Positions 55,301-63,575 of a stretch of DNA of 64,000 bases are shown in pieces. Within the stretch, counting starts at the first letter, position 1. Each line of letters opens with the position of its first letter. Source of the stretch: Thermohalobaculum sp963700775 (lineage in GTDB: Bacteria > Pseudomonadota > Alphaproteobacteria > Rhodobacterales > Rhodobacteraceae); the NCBI GenBank assembly GCA_963700775.1, contig CAVOYU010000010.1:1-64000 (forward strand), written 5' to 3'. The notes under the pieces are model-generated. The model made no database searches and had not been told where the DNA came from. It saw only the letters and a program-made list of their open reading frames with translations. Made by a program: the position numbers and the translations under genes.

Positions 55301-55865
55301 GCGATCCGCCGGATCAGCGTCGCCGTGCTGGTCGATGGGCTGACCCGCGAGGATGCCGGCGGAAACCCGGTCTGGGAGCCGCGCCCGGCCGAGGAACTGA
55401 AGGCGCTGCGCGACCTGGTGATCGCGGCGGTCGGCTACGACGAGGCGCGCGGCGACCTGGTGACCGTCGAGAGCATGGCGTTCGAGCCCGATGCCGTCGC
55501 CGGTGCCCTGGTCGAAATCGAATTGGTGGATGCGCCTGGCGGAGCGCAACGCAATGACGCTGATCCAGATCGGTGCGCTGGTATTGGTCTGCCTGCTATT
55601 GGGGCTCAAGGTCATCCGGCCGCTGCTGTCGCAATCCCCCATCATGGCCTATGCGCCGGATGGCCACGCCGAGCTTGCGGATGCCTACCCCGCCCAGACC
55701 GGCGCCGCGGCAGCGCTTCCCGCGCCGGGCCGGGCGGACGACGGGGCGGAACACGCGGAGGCCCGGATCAGCGACGGCGAGGCGCTGCGCCTCGCGATCG
55801 CCGCGCAGCCCGAGCGTAGCGTCGCCATGCTGCGTGCATGGCTGGCCGAAGGCGAGGCTGCGTGA
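55290..55865 (+). pseudogene. FliF (MS-ring) C-terminal remnant, one frameshift
   Basis: The plus strand reads the end of FliF: GAIRRISVAVLVDG, EELKALRDLVIAAVGYDEAR, DLVTVESMAFEP. After a one-base shift near 55,540 it continues MTLIQIGALVLVCLLLGLKVIRPLL (second membrane helix and flanks) and the FliG-binding tail ending ISDGEALRLAIAAQPERSVA to 55865. About the first 400 residues are absent. The frameshift supports true decay rather than assembly alone. The stop overlaps the fliH ATG. Confidence 0.75.
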
Positions 55866-56464
55866 TGTCCGGAAAGCTCGCCCTCGAGAGATTCGGCGGT
55901 GCGGCGCCCGATCACGCCGACGATCCGGATCCCGCCGCGCCCGGATCCGGCGATCCACGGGGTCATCGCGATCCCGTGCTCGCGGAGATCGGGCCGCCGC
56001 CGGCCGAGCCCGACCCCGAGGCCGAGCAGGCGGCGGCGCTGGCCCGGATCGCGACCGCGCTCGAGCGGATCATGACTGATCAAGGCACACTCAGAGACCG
56101 GTGCATCGCCGACGTTTCCGCCGCCCTGGGCGCGGCGGCCGAGACGTTGCTCCCCCGTCTCGCCCGGGACGGCTTCGCCCGGATAGTAACCGACACGGCC
56201 GAGGCGATCGCCGGTCAGGGCCATTGGCCGACCCTGGTCCTACGCGTCGCCCCCAGCGACCTCGATCCGGTCACCGGGGCTGTCGATCCGCCCGCGGCCG
56301 GAGCCGCCCTCCGGATCGTCCCGGACAGCGGACTGGCCTCTGGCGAGGCCCGGTTCGAATGGACCGACGGCGGCGCCGAGATCGACCTCGCCGCGATCGT
56401 CGCCGAGGCGCGGGAGACTTTTCGACAGCGGCTCGCCGCCGCTTGCAAGGAGCAGAAACCATGA
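55865..56464 (+). CDS. fliH: FliH/FlbE-like flagellar export regulator
   Basis: 199 residues, weakly conserved. Acidic/Pro-rich N-terminus (to ~65), helix region (LARIATALERIMTDQGTLRD), and a C-terminal FliH-type domain (LVLRVAPSDLDPV, FEWTDGGAEIDLAAI). The assignment rests on position between fliF and fliN and on this pattern. It overlaps both neighbours. Confidence 0.7.
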   Translation: MSGKLALERFGGAAPDHADDPDPAAPGSGDPRGHRDPVLAEIGPPPAEPDPEAEQAAALARIATALERIMTDQGTLRDRCIADVSAALGAAAETLLPRLARDGFARIVTDTAEAIAGQGHWPTLVLRVAPSDLDPVTGAVDPPAAGAALRIVPDSGLASGEARFEWTDGGAEIDLAAIVAEARETFRQRLAAACKEQKP

Positions 56465-56817
56465 GCAAGCCCGACGACGCAGCGCCCACCACCAAACCCG
56501 GCGACGCCGGCAGCACCGACGAGCCGCCGCTGATCGAACAGCGCGACACGACCGAACAGGGGCGCTACCGCCGCGCCATATTTTCGGTCCCGGTCGAGGT
56601 GGTGGTCGCCGTCGGTCATGCGAAGCCCGCCATCGGCGAGCTGCTCGCGCTCCGCCGCGACATGGTCCTGCCGTTGACCAGCCGGATGGACGACCCGGTC
56701 GAGATCATGATCGGCGACCGCGTGATTGCCCGAGGCGAGCTCGAGGAGCTCGGCGATGATTCCGGGCACCTAGGCGTGCGGCTGACCGAGGTGGTCGATG
56801 TCAGCGACCTGTTCTAG
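56461..56817 (+). CDS. fliN: Flagellar motor switch protein FliN
   Basis: 118 residues: disordered N-terminus (to ~38), then the SpoA fold FSVPVEVVVAVGHAKPAIGE, LVPLTSRMDDPVEIMIGDRVIARGEL-type segments ending VRLTEVVDVSDLF. Overlaps fliH by 4 bases and fliP by 20. Confidence 0.88.
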   Translation: MSKPDDAAPTTKPGDAGSTDEPPLIEQRDTTEQGRYRRAIFSVPVEVVVAVGHAKPAIGELLALRRDMVLPLTSRMDDPVEIMIGDRVIARGELEELGDDSGHLGVRLTEVVDVSDLF

Positions 56818-57598
56818 TGGCGGCCATCACCGGCTGGCCTCCCGCCTCCGCCTGCGACACCGACCCTGGCCCGGCCTTTTCCTGCTTGCCGCAGCCGCGC
56901 TGCTGCCGGGCGTCGCCGCCGCGCAGTCGGTGACGGTCGACCTCGGCGATGGGACCACCGTCACCGGGCGCGCGGTTCAGCTCTTCCTGCTGCTCACCGT
57001 CCTCAGCCTCGCGCCCGGCATCGCCATCATGGTCACCTGCTTCCCGTTCATGGTGACGGTGCTCTCGCTGCTCCGCCAGGGCATCGGGCTGCAGCAGGCC
57101 CCGCCCAACATGCTGATCGTGGCCCTGGCGATGTTCCTGACCTGGTTCGTGATGGAGCCGGTCTTCACCGAGGCCTGGAGCCAGGGGCTCCGCCCGATGC
57201 TCGACGGCGAGATCACCGAGGCACAGGCATGGGAGCGCGGCATGGCGCCGTTCCGGCTCTTCATGGAAGGCCGCGTCGCCCCGGGCGTCGTCGCCGAACT
57301 GGCCGCCGCCGCACCGGCCGCACCTGGCGCCGAGCCCGTCGCCGAGGGGTCGCCGCCGCCGCTGTCGCTGCTGGTCCCGGCCTTCCTGCTGTCCGAGCTC
57401 GCCCGCGGATTCGAGGTCGGCTTCGCGATCTTCCTGCCCTTCCTGGTCATCGACCTGGTCGTCGCCTCGATCTTGATGTCGATGGGCATGATGATGGTGC
57501 CGCCGGTGGTGGTCTCGCTGCCGCTGAAGCTCGCCTTCTTCGTCATCGCCGACGGCTGGACGCTGCTGGCGGGAGCACTTGTGCGGAGCTACGGCTGA
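56798..57598 (+). CDS. fliP: Flagellar export protein FliP
   Basis: 266 residues with an N-terminal signal/first helix (LFLLAAAALLPGVAAAQ), then FMVTVLSLLRQGIGLQQAPP (family signature), LVPAFLLSELARGFEVGFAI and PFLVIDLVVASILMSMGMMM. Start ATG 56798 lies inside fliN. The usual fliQ is not downstream; the flagellar cluster stops here. Confidence 0.9.
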   Translation: MSATCSSGGHHRLASRLRLRHRPWPGLFLLAAAALLPGVAAAQSVTVDLGDGTTVTGRAVQLFLLLTVLSLAPGIAIMVTCFPFMVTVLSLLRQGIGLQQAPPNMLIVALAMFLTWFVMEPVFTEAWSQGLRPMLDGEITEAQAWERGMAPFRLFMEGRVAPGVVAELAAAAPAAPGAEPVAEGSPPPLSLLVPAFLLSELARGFEVGFAIFLPFLVIDLVVASILMSMGMMMVPPVVVSLPLKLAFFVIADGWTLLAGALVRSYG

Positions 57599-57611
57599 GG
57601 CCGCCGGCGGT

Positions 57612-58511
57612 TCAGGCGGCCCGCGCCGCCTCCTCGAACAGGATCGCATGGCGCGCCGCCAGCCGCTCGGGCGCATCGTCGTAGCCACCTCCGGCCACGC
57701 CTACCAGCGGCACACCCGCAGCCCGCACCGCCCCGATCACCAACGCATCCCGGGCCCGGATTCCCGCCTCGCTCAGCCCAAGCCGCCCCAGCCGGTCGCC
57801 GGCCCAGACATCGACCCCGGCATTGTAGAATACCAGCCGCGGCCGCGCCGCCGCCAGCGCCTGGGCGACCCCGTGCCGCAGCGCTTGCAGGTAGTCGTCG
57901 TCGCCGGTTCCGTCCGGCAGGCCGATATCGAGATCGGAGGCGGCCTTGCGGGCCGGGAAGTTCTTCTCCGCATGGATCGAGAAGGTGAAGACCCGCGGGT
58001 CGCCGGCAAAGATGCGCGCCGTGCCATCGCCCTGGTGCACGTCGGCGTCGATCACCAGCATCGGCCCCGCGACACCCTGGGCCAGCAGGTTCCGGGCGGC
58101 CACCGCCACATCATTGAAGACGCAGTATCCCGCCCCCGTGTCCGGCCCCGCGTGATGCGAGCCGCCGGCCGAATTGCAGGCGATGCCATGTTCCAGCGCC
58201 AGCCAGGCGGCAAGCAGCGTGCCCGCCGAGGAGAGCCGCGCACGCCGGGCCACCCGCTCGGTCCCCGGCAGGCCGATGCGGCGGATCTCTCGCGCGTCCA
58301 GCGTCTGGCCCAACACCCGCCCGACATAGCCGGGGTCATGTGCCAGCGCGATCTGCGCGGCGCTTGCCGGTGCCGGTGCCGGATAGGCTCCGGGCGACAG
58401 CAGGCCGCGCGCGACCAGCGCCTCGCGCAGATAGCCGTATTTCGACATCGGGAAGGGATGGCCCGGCTTCAGCGGCGCGACATAGTCCGGATGGTGGACG
58501 ATGGGCAGCAT
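57612..58511 (-). CDS. Histone deacetylase superfamily hydrolase
   Basis: 299 residues of the HDAC/acetoin-utilisation fold. Zinc-binding and catalytic motifs: SHHAGPDTGAGYCVFNDVAV (His-Ala/Phe site), VIDADVHQGDGTARIF (Asp-x-His), and the later Asp in VFYNAGVDVWAGD. Probably removes acyl groups from a small molecule or protein lysine. It converges with fliP, 13 bases apart, and a short GC-rich inverted repeat (57599-57621) spans the gap. Confidence 0.85.
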   Translation of the reverse strand: MLPIVHHPDYVAPLKPGHPFPMSKYGYLREALVARGLLSPGAYPAPAPASAAQIALAHDPGYVGRVLGQTLDAREIRRIGLPGTERVARRARLSSAGTLLAAWLALEHGIACNSAGGSHHAGPDTGAGYCVFNDVAVAARNLLAQGVAGPMLVIDADVHQGDGTARIFAGDPRVFTFSIHAEKNFPARKAASDLDIGLPDGTGDDDYLQALRHGVAQALAAARPRLVFYNAGVDVWAGDRLGRLGLSEAGIRARDALVIGAVRAAGVPLVGVAGGGYDDAPERLAARHAILFEEAARAA

Positions 58512-58575
58512 GGGCCGGGGAATCTCCGGGGCATCTCCGGCGCTCGGCCGCGCCGGAGCCCGATGCGTGAGCGCG

Positions 58576-59205
58576 TCAGCGGGCGTCCCCGACCAGCCGC
58601 CAGATCGCCGGAAAGCCGAGCACTGCGGCCGCGAGCTTCAGTGCATCGATCCAGAGGAAGGGGAACAGTCCCCACGCGATCGCCTTCTCCAGCCCGAAGC
58701 CGCTGAACTCGGCGATCGCCGGCACCAGCGGGAAGCCGAAGCCTAGCCACAGCACGCCCGGCACGTAAAGCACCGCGAGGCCGATCGCCATGGCCAGCGC
58801 GGTCCAGAGCATCGAGCGGTCCCAGCCCCGCTCCGCCAGCCAGCCGACGATCCCCGCCGCCGCCACGAAGCCGAGCAGGTAGCCGCCCGTTGCGCCCAGC
58901 ATGTAGGGGAGCCCGATGCCCTTTTCCGGGGTGCCGGCAAAGACCGGCTCGCCCGCCGCGCCCAATGCCAGATAGGCCAGCAGCGTCGCCATCGCCATGC
59001 GGCTGCCATAGGCCATGCCGATCGACATCACCACCAGAACCTGCAGGGTCACCGGTACCGGTTCGATCGCAATCCTGAACTTGGCCGAGATCCACAATGC
59101 CGCCACACCGGCCACGATCATCGCCGCGCGCTTCAGCCACAGCCCGGCGCCCGCGCCGGGGACAATCAGGTCGCCGAGAACCTTCCGGGAAACATTGGCC
59201 GTCAT
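58576..59205 (-). CDS. bioY: Biotin transporter substrate-binding subunit BioY
   Basis: 209 residues from ATG 59205 (MTANVSRKVLGDL). ECF S-component with six helices; RIAIEPVPVTLQVLVVMSIG and LGAAGEPVFAGTPEKGIGLPYMLGATGGYLLGF in family order. No ATPase (BioM) or T-component (BioN) is adjacent, so it may act alone, as some BioY proteins do. I saw no BioR-like TTATCTATAA site upstream. Confidence 0.92.
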   Translation of the reverse strand: MTANVSRKVLGDLIVPGAGAGLWLKRAAMIVAGVAALWISAKFRIAIEPVPVTLQVLVVMSIGMAYGSRMAMATLLAYLALGAAGEPVFAGTPEKGIGLPYMLGATGGYLLGFVAAAGIVGWLAERGWDRSMLWTALAMAIGLAVLYVPGVLWLGFGFPLVPAIAEFSGFGLEKAIAWGLFPFLWIDALKLAAAVLGFPAIWRLVGDAR

Positions 59206-59526
59206 CAGGGAACTCCTTGCCTTGCAGCCGCGATGGCCCGCCAGCGGGGCGGCCGCCCGCATGCGATGCGGGGTTCCCCGGACTTATGCAGCACCCCCGC
59301 CGAGCCGTGCAAGCGCTATCGCTCCCAAGCGCCAGGGGGCATCAGGTAGACGGCATGTTCATTACCAACTTTCAGGCTCCGGCCTACGAAACCTCAATCC
59401 GGCGAGACGCGGGCCGAATCGGACGGAATCACGTGAATTGGTGCCCCGGCAAAGCCCGGCCTTGTTCCGGGCCGGTGCGGTCGTTAAGATTCCCGGTCAG
59501 TACAGAACGCAAACGGAGCCGGATGC
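59206..59526. other. Divergent intergenic region
   Basis: 321 bases between bioY and the GspL/GspC-like gene. No convincing frame. It contains an imperfect GC hairpin (GCCCGG…CCGGGC at 59454-59472) and no strong promoter hexamers by eye. Confidence 0.5.
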
Positions 59527-61944
59527 GTGGCGGCTCTCTTCGGCAGGTGGGGCAAGAAGGGCCGCGGCGGTCAGAACGCGGTCGAGCTTGCGCTCGACTT
59601 CTCGAGCGAAGCGATCACCCTCTACGATCGCGCCCCTGGCAAGGGCTGGCGAAAATTCGCATCCGCCGAGCTCGACGATCCTGAGTTCCCGGTCATCATC
59701 AACCTTTTGCGGTCGGAAGCCGAGTCTCGCGCCGGGCACCGGCCGGTCCAGCTCTGGCTGCCGAGCGACCAGATCCTGCGGCAGACTGCGGCAATCGACG
59801 ACACCGATAGCGCAGCGCGCCGGCGCGCGGCCTTCGACCATGTGACCCGCAACACCGCCCACCGGTCCGAGGATCTGGCAATCGCCGTTTCGTCACCCGA
59901 CGGCGCCCGCGAGGTTGTGATCCTGGCGACTTTCGCCGCAACCTGGCGCGAGGCCCGGCAATACGCCTCGCGCTGGGGCTTCGTTCCGGGCACGGTGTCG
60001 ACCCGCCACCATGCCGGTGAGTTTGGCGCAGACGGGCCGGTATTCCGGCTGCTCAACGGATCCGAGCCCGCGCGCCGGCCGATCATCGGGCGGCGGACCG
60101 CAATTCTGCTCGGTGGGGCGGCAGCGGCGGCCGCCGCCGTGCTTGCCTGGATTTTCGTTCCTTCGGACCCGGCCCCCGGCCCCGAACCGCTTGTCGTCTC
60201 GCAGGCAACGGTCGCGGGCGCTCCCGAACCCGGCGACAGCGTGCCGATTCCGGCCGCGCCGTCCGAGGAAAATCTTGCCTCGTATCAGGCGCTGGAGCCC
60301 GCCGAAGGCGAGTTGGGCCGGCAGGCCCAGGACATGCAGGCCACTGATCCCGAAACCGGCGTTACCCGCGGACATGACACATTGGCTCAGGAGATCGAGG
60401 CCAGCGAGACCGGTACGCCGGCGGCGTTCCCAACCCTGGCCGAGCCGACCTCGATCGCAACGACCGCGCCCGCCAGTCCCCAGTCGCCCGAGATCGCTGC
60501 CCTATCCGGCCTCAGCGCCGACCCGCCCGACGGCCGCCCGGCGGGCGCGTCGGGCGCGCCCTCCGCGCCGGTCGCCGGCACTGACACCGCGAGGGCACCC
60601 GCGGCGAGGGTGCCCTCGCTGCCGGAGCCGAGCCACGGTCCGCCGCCGCCCGAACTGGCCGCCCTGGATGCGGCGAAGCAGGGCGACCTGATCAGCCGCC
60701 ACCAGGGCGTCGTCACTGCCCCGAACCCGATGACGCCGGCGTCGCTCAAACGACCTGCCTTGCTGGCGGCGAAGCCGCTACAGATCCCCGTGCGGTTCGA
60801 TCCCGACCCTGTCGTGGCCTGGTTCGGCCCGCTGCCCGAACCGGGCGCGCCGGTCCAGGTCGCCGCGATCTGGCCGCTGGGCGATGCGGCCGGCATGGCG
60901 CAGCCGGGCTATGTCGAGGATGCTCCGCCCCTGGTCCCGGCAGCGGTTCCGCCGCCGCCGCCGGCGGTCAGCGCGCCGGAACCGCCAGCCCCGAACCCTG
61001 CCCCGGCGACCCAACAGATTGCGGCGCAGGTTCCCGCGACCGCGCCCGCTGCGATCACGGCCCCGGCCGCGGAAAGCCGGACGTCGCCCAGGCCTCTGAC
61101 ACCGCGGGGCATCGTCGCACCCGCCACGCCGGCCGCGCTGCCCGCAACCGCCGCGCCCGCCGCCGTCACGCCGGCCGGCTCCGCCGCGGAAGCTGAATCC
61201 GCCCCGGAAGCCGAAGCCGAAGCCGCACCGGCACGGCCGATCAACGTGCCGGTCCCGCTTCCTCCGGTGCGCCCGGCCGGAGCCGAACCCCCGGAGGAAG
61301 CGGGTCCGGCGATCGCCGCCGCTTCGGATTCGGAGTCGCCGCTGGCGAAGATTCTGCCGCCGCCGCGCCCCGCCCAGCTGAACCGCCCGGAAGCTGAGAC
61401 CCTACGATCGCCCGGCGACGCACCGGTGCCGGCGCCGGATACGGCCTCTACGGACAAGGACCCGAAAGGCGCCGGCGCGATCGTGCCCGAAACCGCGAGC
61501 ACGCCGGAGACGGCACCACCGGGCGCCGCTGCGCTGTCGGCGGACGGGGCCGCGCCCGAACCGGACACCCCGGCGCCGCAGCCGGCGGGCAGCCGGCTCG
61601 CCGCTCTGGAGGCGCCGAAGCCGCTGCGTCGCCCGGCGCAGCCGAAGTTCCCGAGCCAAGTGGCCGCCCCCGGCGCCGCCCTCCCGAAGCTCACGGCTCC
61701 GGTGGCGGGGTCGGTTCGCTCGGCAGCGACCGAGCCAGGTTTGCCGCTCGGCCAGACGGCCCTCATCGGCGTGGTGCACGTGGACGGCAGCAGCAAGGCG
61801 CTGCTCCGGCTACCGGACGGACGCTACCGCTCGGTGGTGGTCGGTGACGTCATCGAGGGCTGGCGCGTCAGCACGATCGGCGCCGATGCCATGCGGATCA
61901 GCCGCAGCGGCGAGGTGCGCACCCTGGCCCTGATCAGCCGCTAG
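59527..61944 (+). CDS. Single-span protein with GspL-like head and PilP/GspC-like tail
   Basis: 805 residues from GTG 59527. Residues ~1-175 have the layout of a cytoplasmic actin-like GspL/PilM head (ALDFSSEAITLYDRAPGKGW, VQLWLPSDQILRQTAAI, VVILATFAATWREARQYAS). Residues 190-211 are one membrane helix (AILLGGAAAAAAAVLAWIFV). Residues ~215-735 are a very long Pro/Ala-rich linker. The last ~70 residues (QTALIGVVHVDGSSKALLRL, GDVIEGWRVSTIGADAMRIS) match the PilP/GspC homology-region pattern. It could be a membrane-spanning secretion or envelope linker. No T2SS genes are nearby. Domain names are by pattern only. Confidence 0.55.
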   Translation: MAALFGRWGKKGRGGQNAVELALDFSSEAITLYDRAPGKGWRKFASAELDDPEFPVIINLLRSEAESRAGHRPVQLWLPSDQILRQTAAIDDTDSAARRRAAFDHVTRNTAHRSEDLAIAVSSPDGAREVVILATFAATWREARQYASRWGFVPGTVSTRHHAGEFGADGPVFRLLNGSEPARRPIIGRRTAILLGGAAAAAAAVLAWIFVPSDPAPGPEPLVVSQATVAGAPEPGDSVPIPAAPSEENLASYQALEPAEGELGRQAQDMQATDPETGVTRGHDTLAQEIEASETGTPAAFPTLAEPTSIATTAPASPQSPEIAALSGLSADPPDGRPAGASGAPSAPVAGTDTARAPAARVPSLPEPSHGPPPPELAALDAAKQGDLISRHQGVVTAPNPMTPASLKRPALLAAKPLQIPVRFDPDPVVAWFGPLPEPGAPVQVAAIWPLGDAAGMAQPGYVEDAPPLVPAAVPPPPPAVSAPEPPAPNPAPATQQIAAQVPATAPAAITAPAAESRTSPRPLTPRGIVAPATPAALPATAAPAAVTPAGSAAEAESAPEAEAEAAPARPINVPVPLPPVRPAGAEPPEEAGPAIAAASDSESPLAKILPPPRPAQLNRPEAETLRSPGDAPVPAPDTASTDKDPKGAGAIVPETASTPETAPPGAAALSADGAAPEPDTPAPQPAGSRLAALEAPKPLRRPAQPKFPSQVAAPGAALPKLTAPVAGSVRSAATEPGLPLGQTALIGVVHVDGSSKALLRLPDGRYRSVVVGDVIEGWRVSTIGADAMRISRSGEVRTLALISR

Positions 61945-63575
61945 TCCGAGCCGCCGGTCTGCCTGGCGCGCCAGGCCTCCCAATCCGCGGGCGTATCGAG
62001 ATCGGTCGCCGCGGCAGTGCCCGACAAGGTCACGTCGACAACGAACTCGGGGTAGTCCTGGACCAGTGTTCGGGCGCCCCGGTCGCCCTCGAGCGCCCGC
62101 AGCGGCTCGAAGAAGCGGCGCCCGAACAGCACCGGATGCCCCGGCTGGCCGCCCTCGGCGACCGCGCGCACGATGGCCCGGCCCTCGGCCGGATCGAAGG
62201 CCGCGATCAACCGGTCGAAATCCGCCGCGCATAGCTCCGGCATGTCGGCGAGCACGATCAGGACCGCGTCGATATCGGGCCGCAGGGAGGCCACCCCGGC
62301 ACCGATCGAGGTTCCCATGCCCTCGGCGGCACGCGGGTTGGTGACGGTCCGCGCCCCGGTGCCGGACACCGCCACAAGCCGCCCGCCCGGCTCCGGCGGC
62401 AGCACGACTACGGTCTCATCGACCGCGCTCCGAGCCAGCAGGTCCAGCATGTGGCGCAGCAGCGGCTTGCCGCCCACCGGCTCCATCAGCTTGTCGCGCC
62501 CTCCCATCCGGCTCGACTGACCGGCCGCCAGCAGCAGCGCGGAGACCACCGGGCGCCGCGCCGCTTCGGCACCCCCCGCCCGCGGCTCCGGCCGGGACGG
62601 GATCTCCTTCAGCAGCCCGCCGACCGCCATGGCGGCGATCTCCTCCGCCGCCGGATCGAGCCCGCAGGCGACCCGCTCCAGCACCCAATCGGCGCCGTTG
62701 AGCTTTGGCGAGCGGGCGCATCCCGGCAGGCCGATCACCGGCCGCCCGCCGAGGTCGCCGAGGAACAGCAGGTTCCCCGGATCGACCGGCATCCCGAAGC
62801 GCGTCAGCCGACCGCCCGCCGCCACGACCGCCGCCGGCCCGACATCGTTACGGTCCGACGTCGCCGAGCCGGTCAGGATCAGCACTATCTCGCCCTGGGC
62901 CGACGCCAGAGCCTCGGCCAGTTCGCCGGTTCGGTGCGGCGCCACCGCCTCGGAGACGAGCTCGATCCCGAGCGCGGCCAACCGTGCCTTCACAGCGTCG
63001 GCGCCCTTCGCGACCATCTTCTCGGCCATACCGGGCGTCCGTGTCAGGATCAGCCCGGCGCTGCGCCGCGCGAGCGGCTTCACCGCCACCGGCACCGACC
63101 CGGCCAGCAGCGCCTCGGCCGCCGTCACTGCCGCCTCGGGGGCTGCGTAGGGGATGATCTTCACCGTCGCAAGTATCTGCCTCGGCCCCACCCGGGCAAA
63201 GTCCGGCAGGGTGGCCACGGTCACCGCCTCATCGATGGCGTTCAGCCGGTTGATCAACAAGGTATCGAGCCGCAGCACCCCCGCACCCACGGCATAGAGG
63301 TTCACCCGCCCCGTGAACGGCGCCGAGACGGTCAGGCCCTGCACCGCCGCGTCCGGCGCCAGCGCCGCGCCGATCCGCGCTGCCGCCTGGTCCTCGGGCA
63401 CGTCGCCGGCCTCGAGCCGCGCGACCGTCACCTCGTCCTGCCCCTCCGCCCTCAGAGCTGCGATGTCGGCCGCACCTAGCACCCGCCCCTTCTTCAGCTT
63501 GCGCGCGGTGAGCCCCACCGAATGGGCGAGGATCGCGCCCTCCGCCTCGGCCAGCGAGACGGGCCCGAACTTCAT
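61941..63575 (-). CDS. Molybdopterin-binding and cytidylyltransferase fusion protein
   Basis: 544 residues. Residues 1-340 are a MoeA/MoaB-like molybdopterin-binding part (FGPVSLAEAEGAILAHSVGL, GRVNLYAVGAGVLRLDTLLI, GSATSDRNDVGPAAVVAAGG). Residues ~345-544 are a MocA/MobA-type nucleotidyltransferase (SALLLAAGQSSRMGGRDKLM, VLADMPELCAADFDRLI). It makes the cytosine form of molybdopterin cofactor for xanthine-oxidase-type enzymes. It overlaps the XdhC-type gene upstream by 4 bases, matching that role. Confidence 0.88.
   Translation of the reverse strand: MKFGPVSLAEAEGAILAHSVGLTARKLKKGRVLGAADIAALRAEGQDEVTVARLEAGDVPEDQAAARIGAALAPDAAVQGLTVSAPFTGRVNLYAVGAGVLRLDTLLINRLNAIDEAVTVATLPDFARVGPRQILATVKIIPYAAPEAAVTAAEALLAGSVPVAVKPLARRSAGLILTRTPGMAEKMVAKGADAVKARLAALGIELVSEAVAPHRTGELAEALASAQGEIVLILTGSATSDRNDVGPAAVVAAGGRLTRFGMPVDPGNLLFLGDLGGRPVIGLPGCARSPKLNGADWVLERVACGLDPAAEEIAAMAVGGLLKEIPSRPEPRAGGAEAARRPVVSALLLAAGQSSRMGGRDKLMEPVGGKPLLRHMLDLLARSAVDETVVVLPPEPGGRLVAVSGTGARTVTNPRAAEGMGTSIGAGVASLRPDIDAVLIVLADMPELCAADFDRLIAAFDPAEGRAIVRAVAEGGQPGHPVLFGRRFFEPLRALEGDRGARTLVQDYPEFVVDVTLSGTAAATDLDTPADWEAWRARQTGGSD

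Noticed and set aside
52633..55557. 974-codon open frame on the plus strand across fliR/flhA
   Set aside because: It is antisense to well-conserved flagellar genes and has the His/Gln/Arg-rich composition that GC-rich complements produce. Similar long shadows at 17652-19466, 28466-29818 and 33146-34402 were rejected for the same reason.
57599..57621. Intrinsic terminator between fliP and the deacetylase gene
   Set aside because: GGCCGCC and GGCGGCC can pair, but there is no T-run on either strand and the arms lie in coding sequence or stop codons, so the evidence is weak.
59206..59526. BioR operator upstream of bioY
   Set aside because: The expected TTATCTATAA-like palindrome was not found in the spacer.
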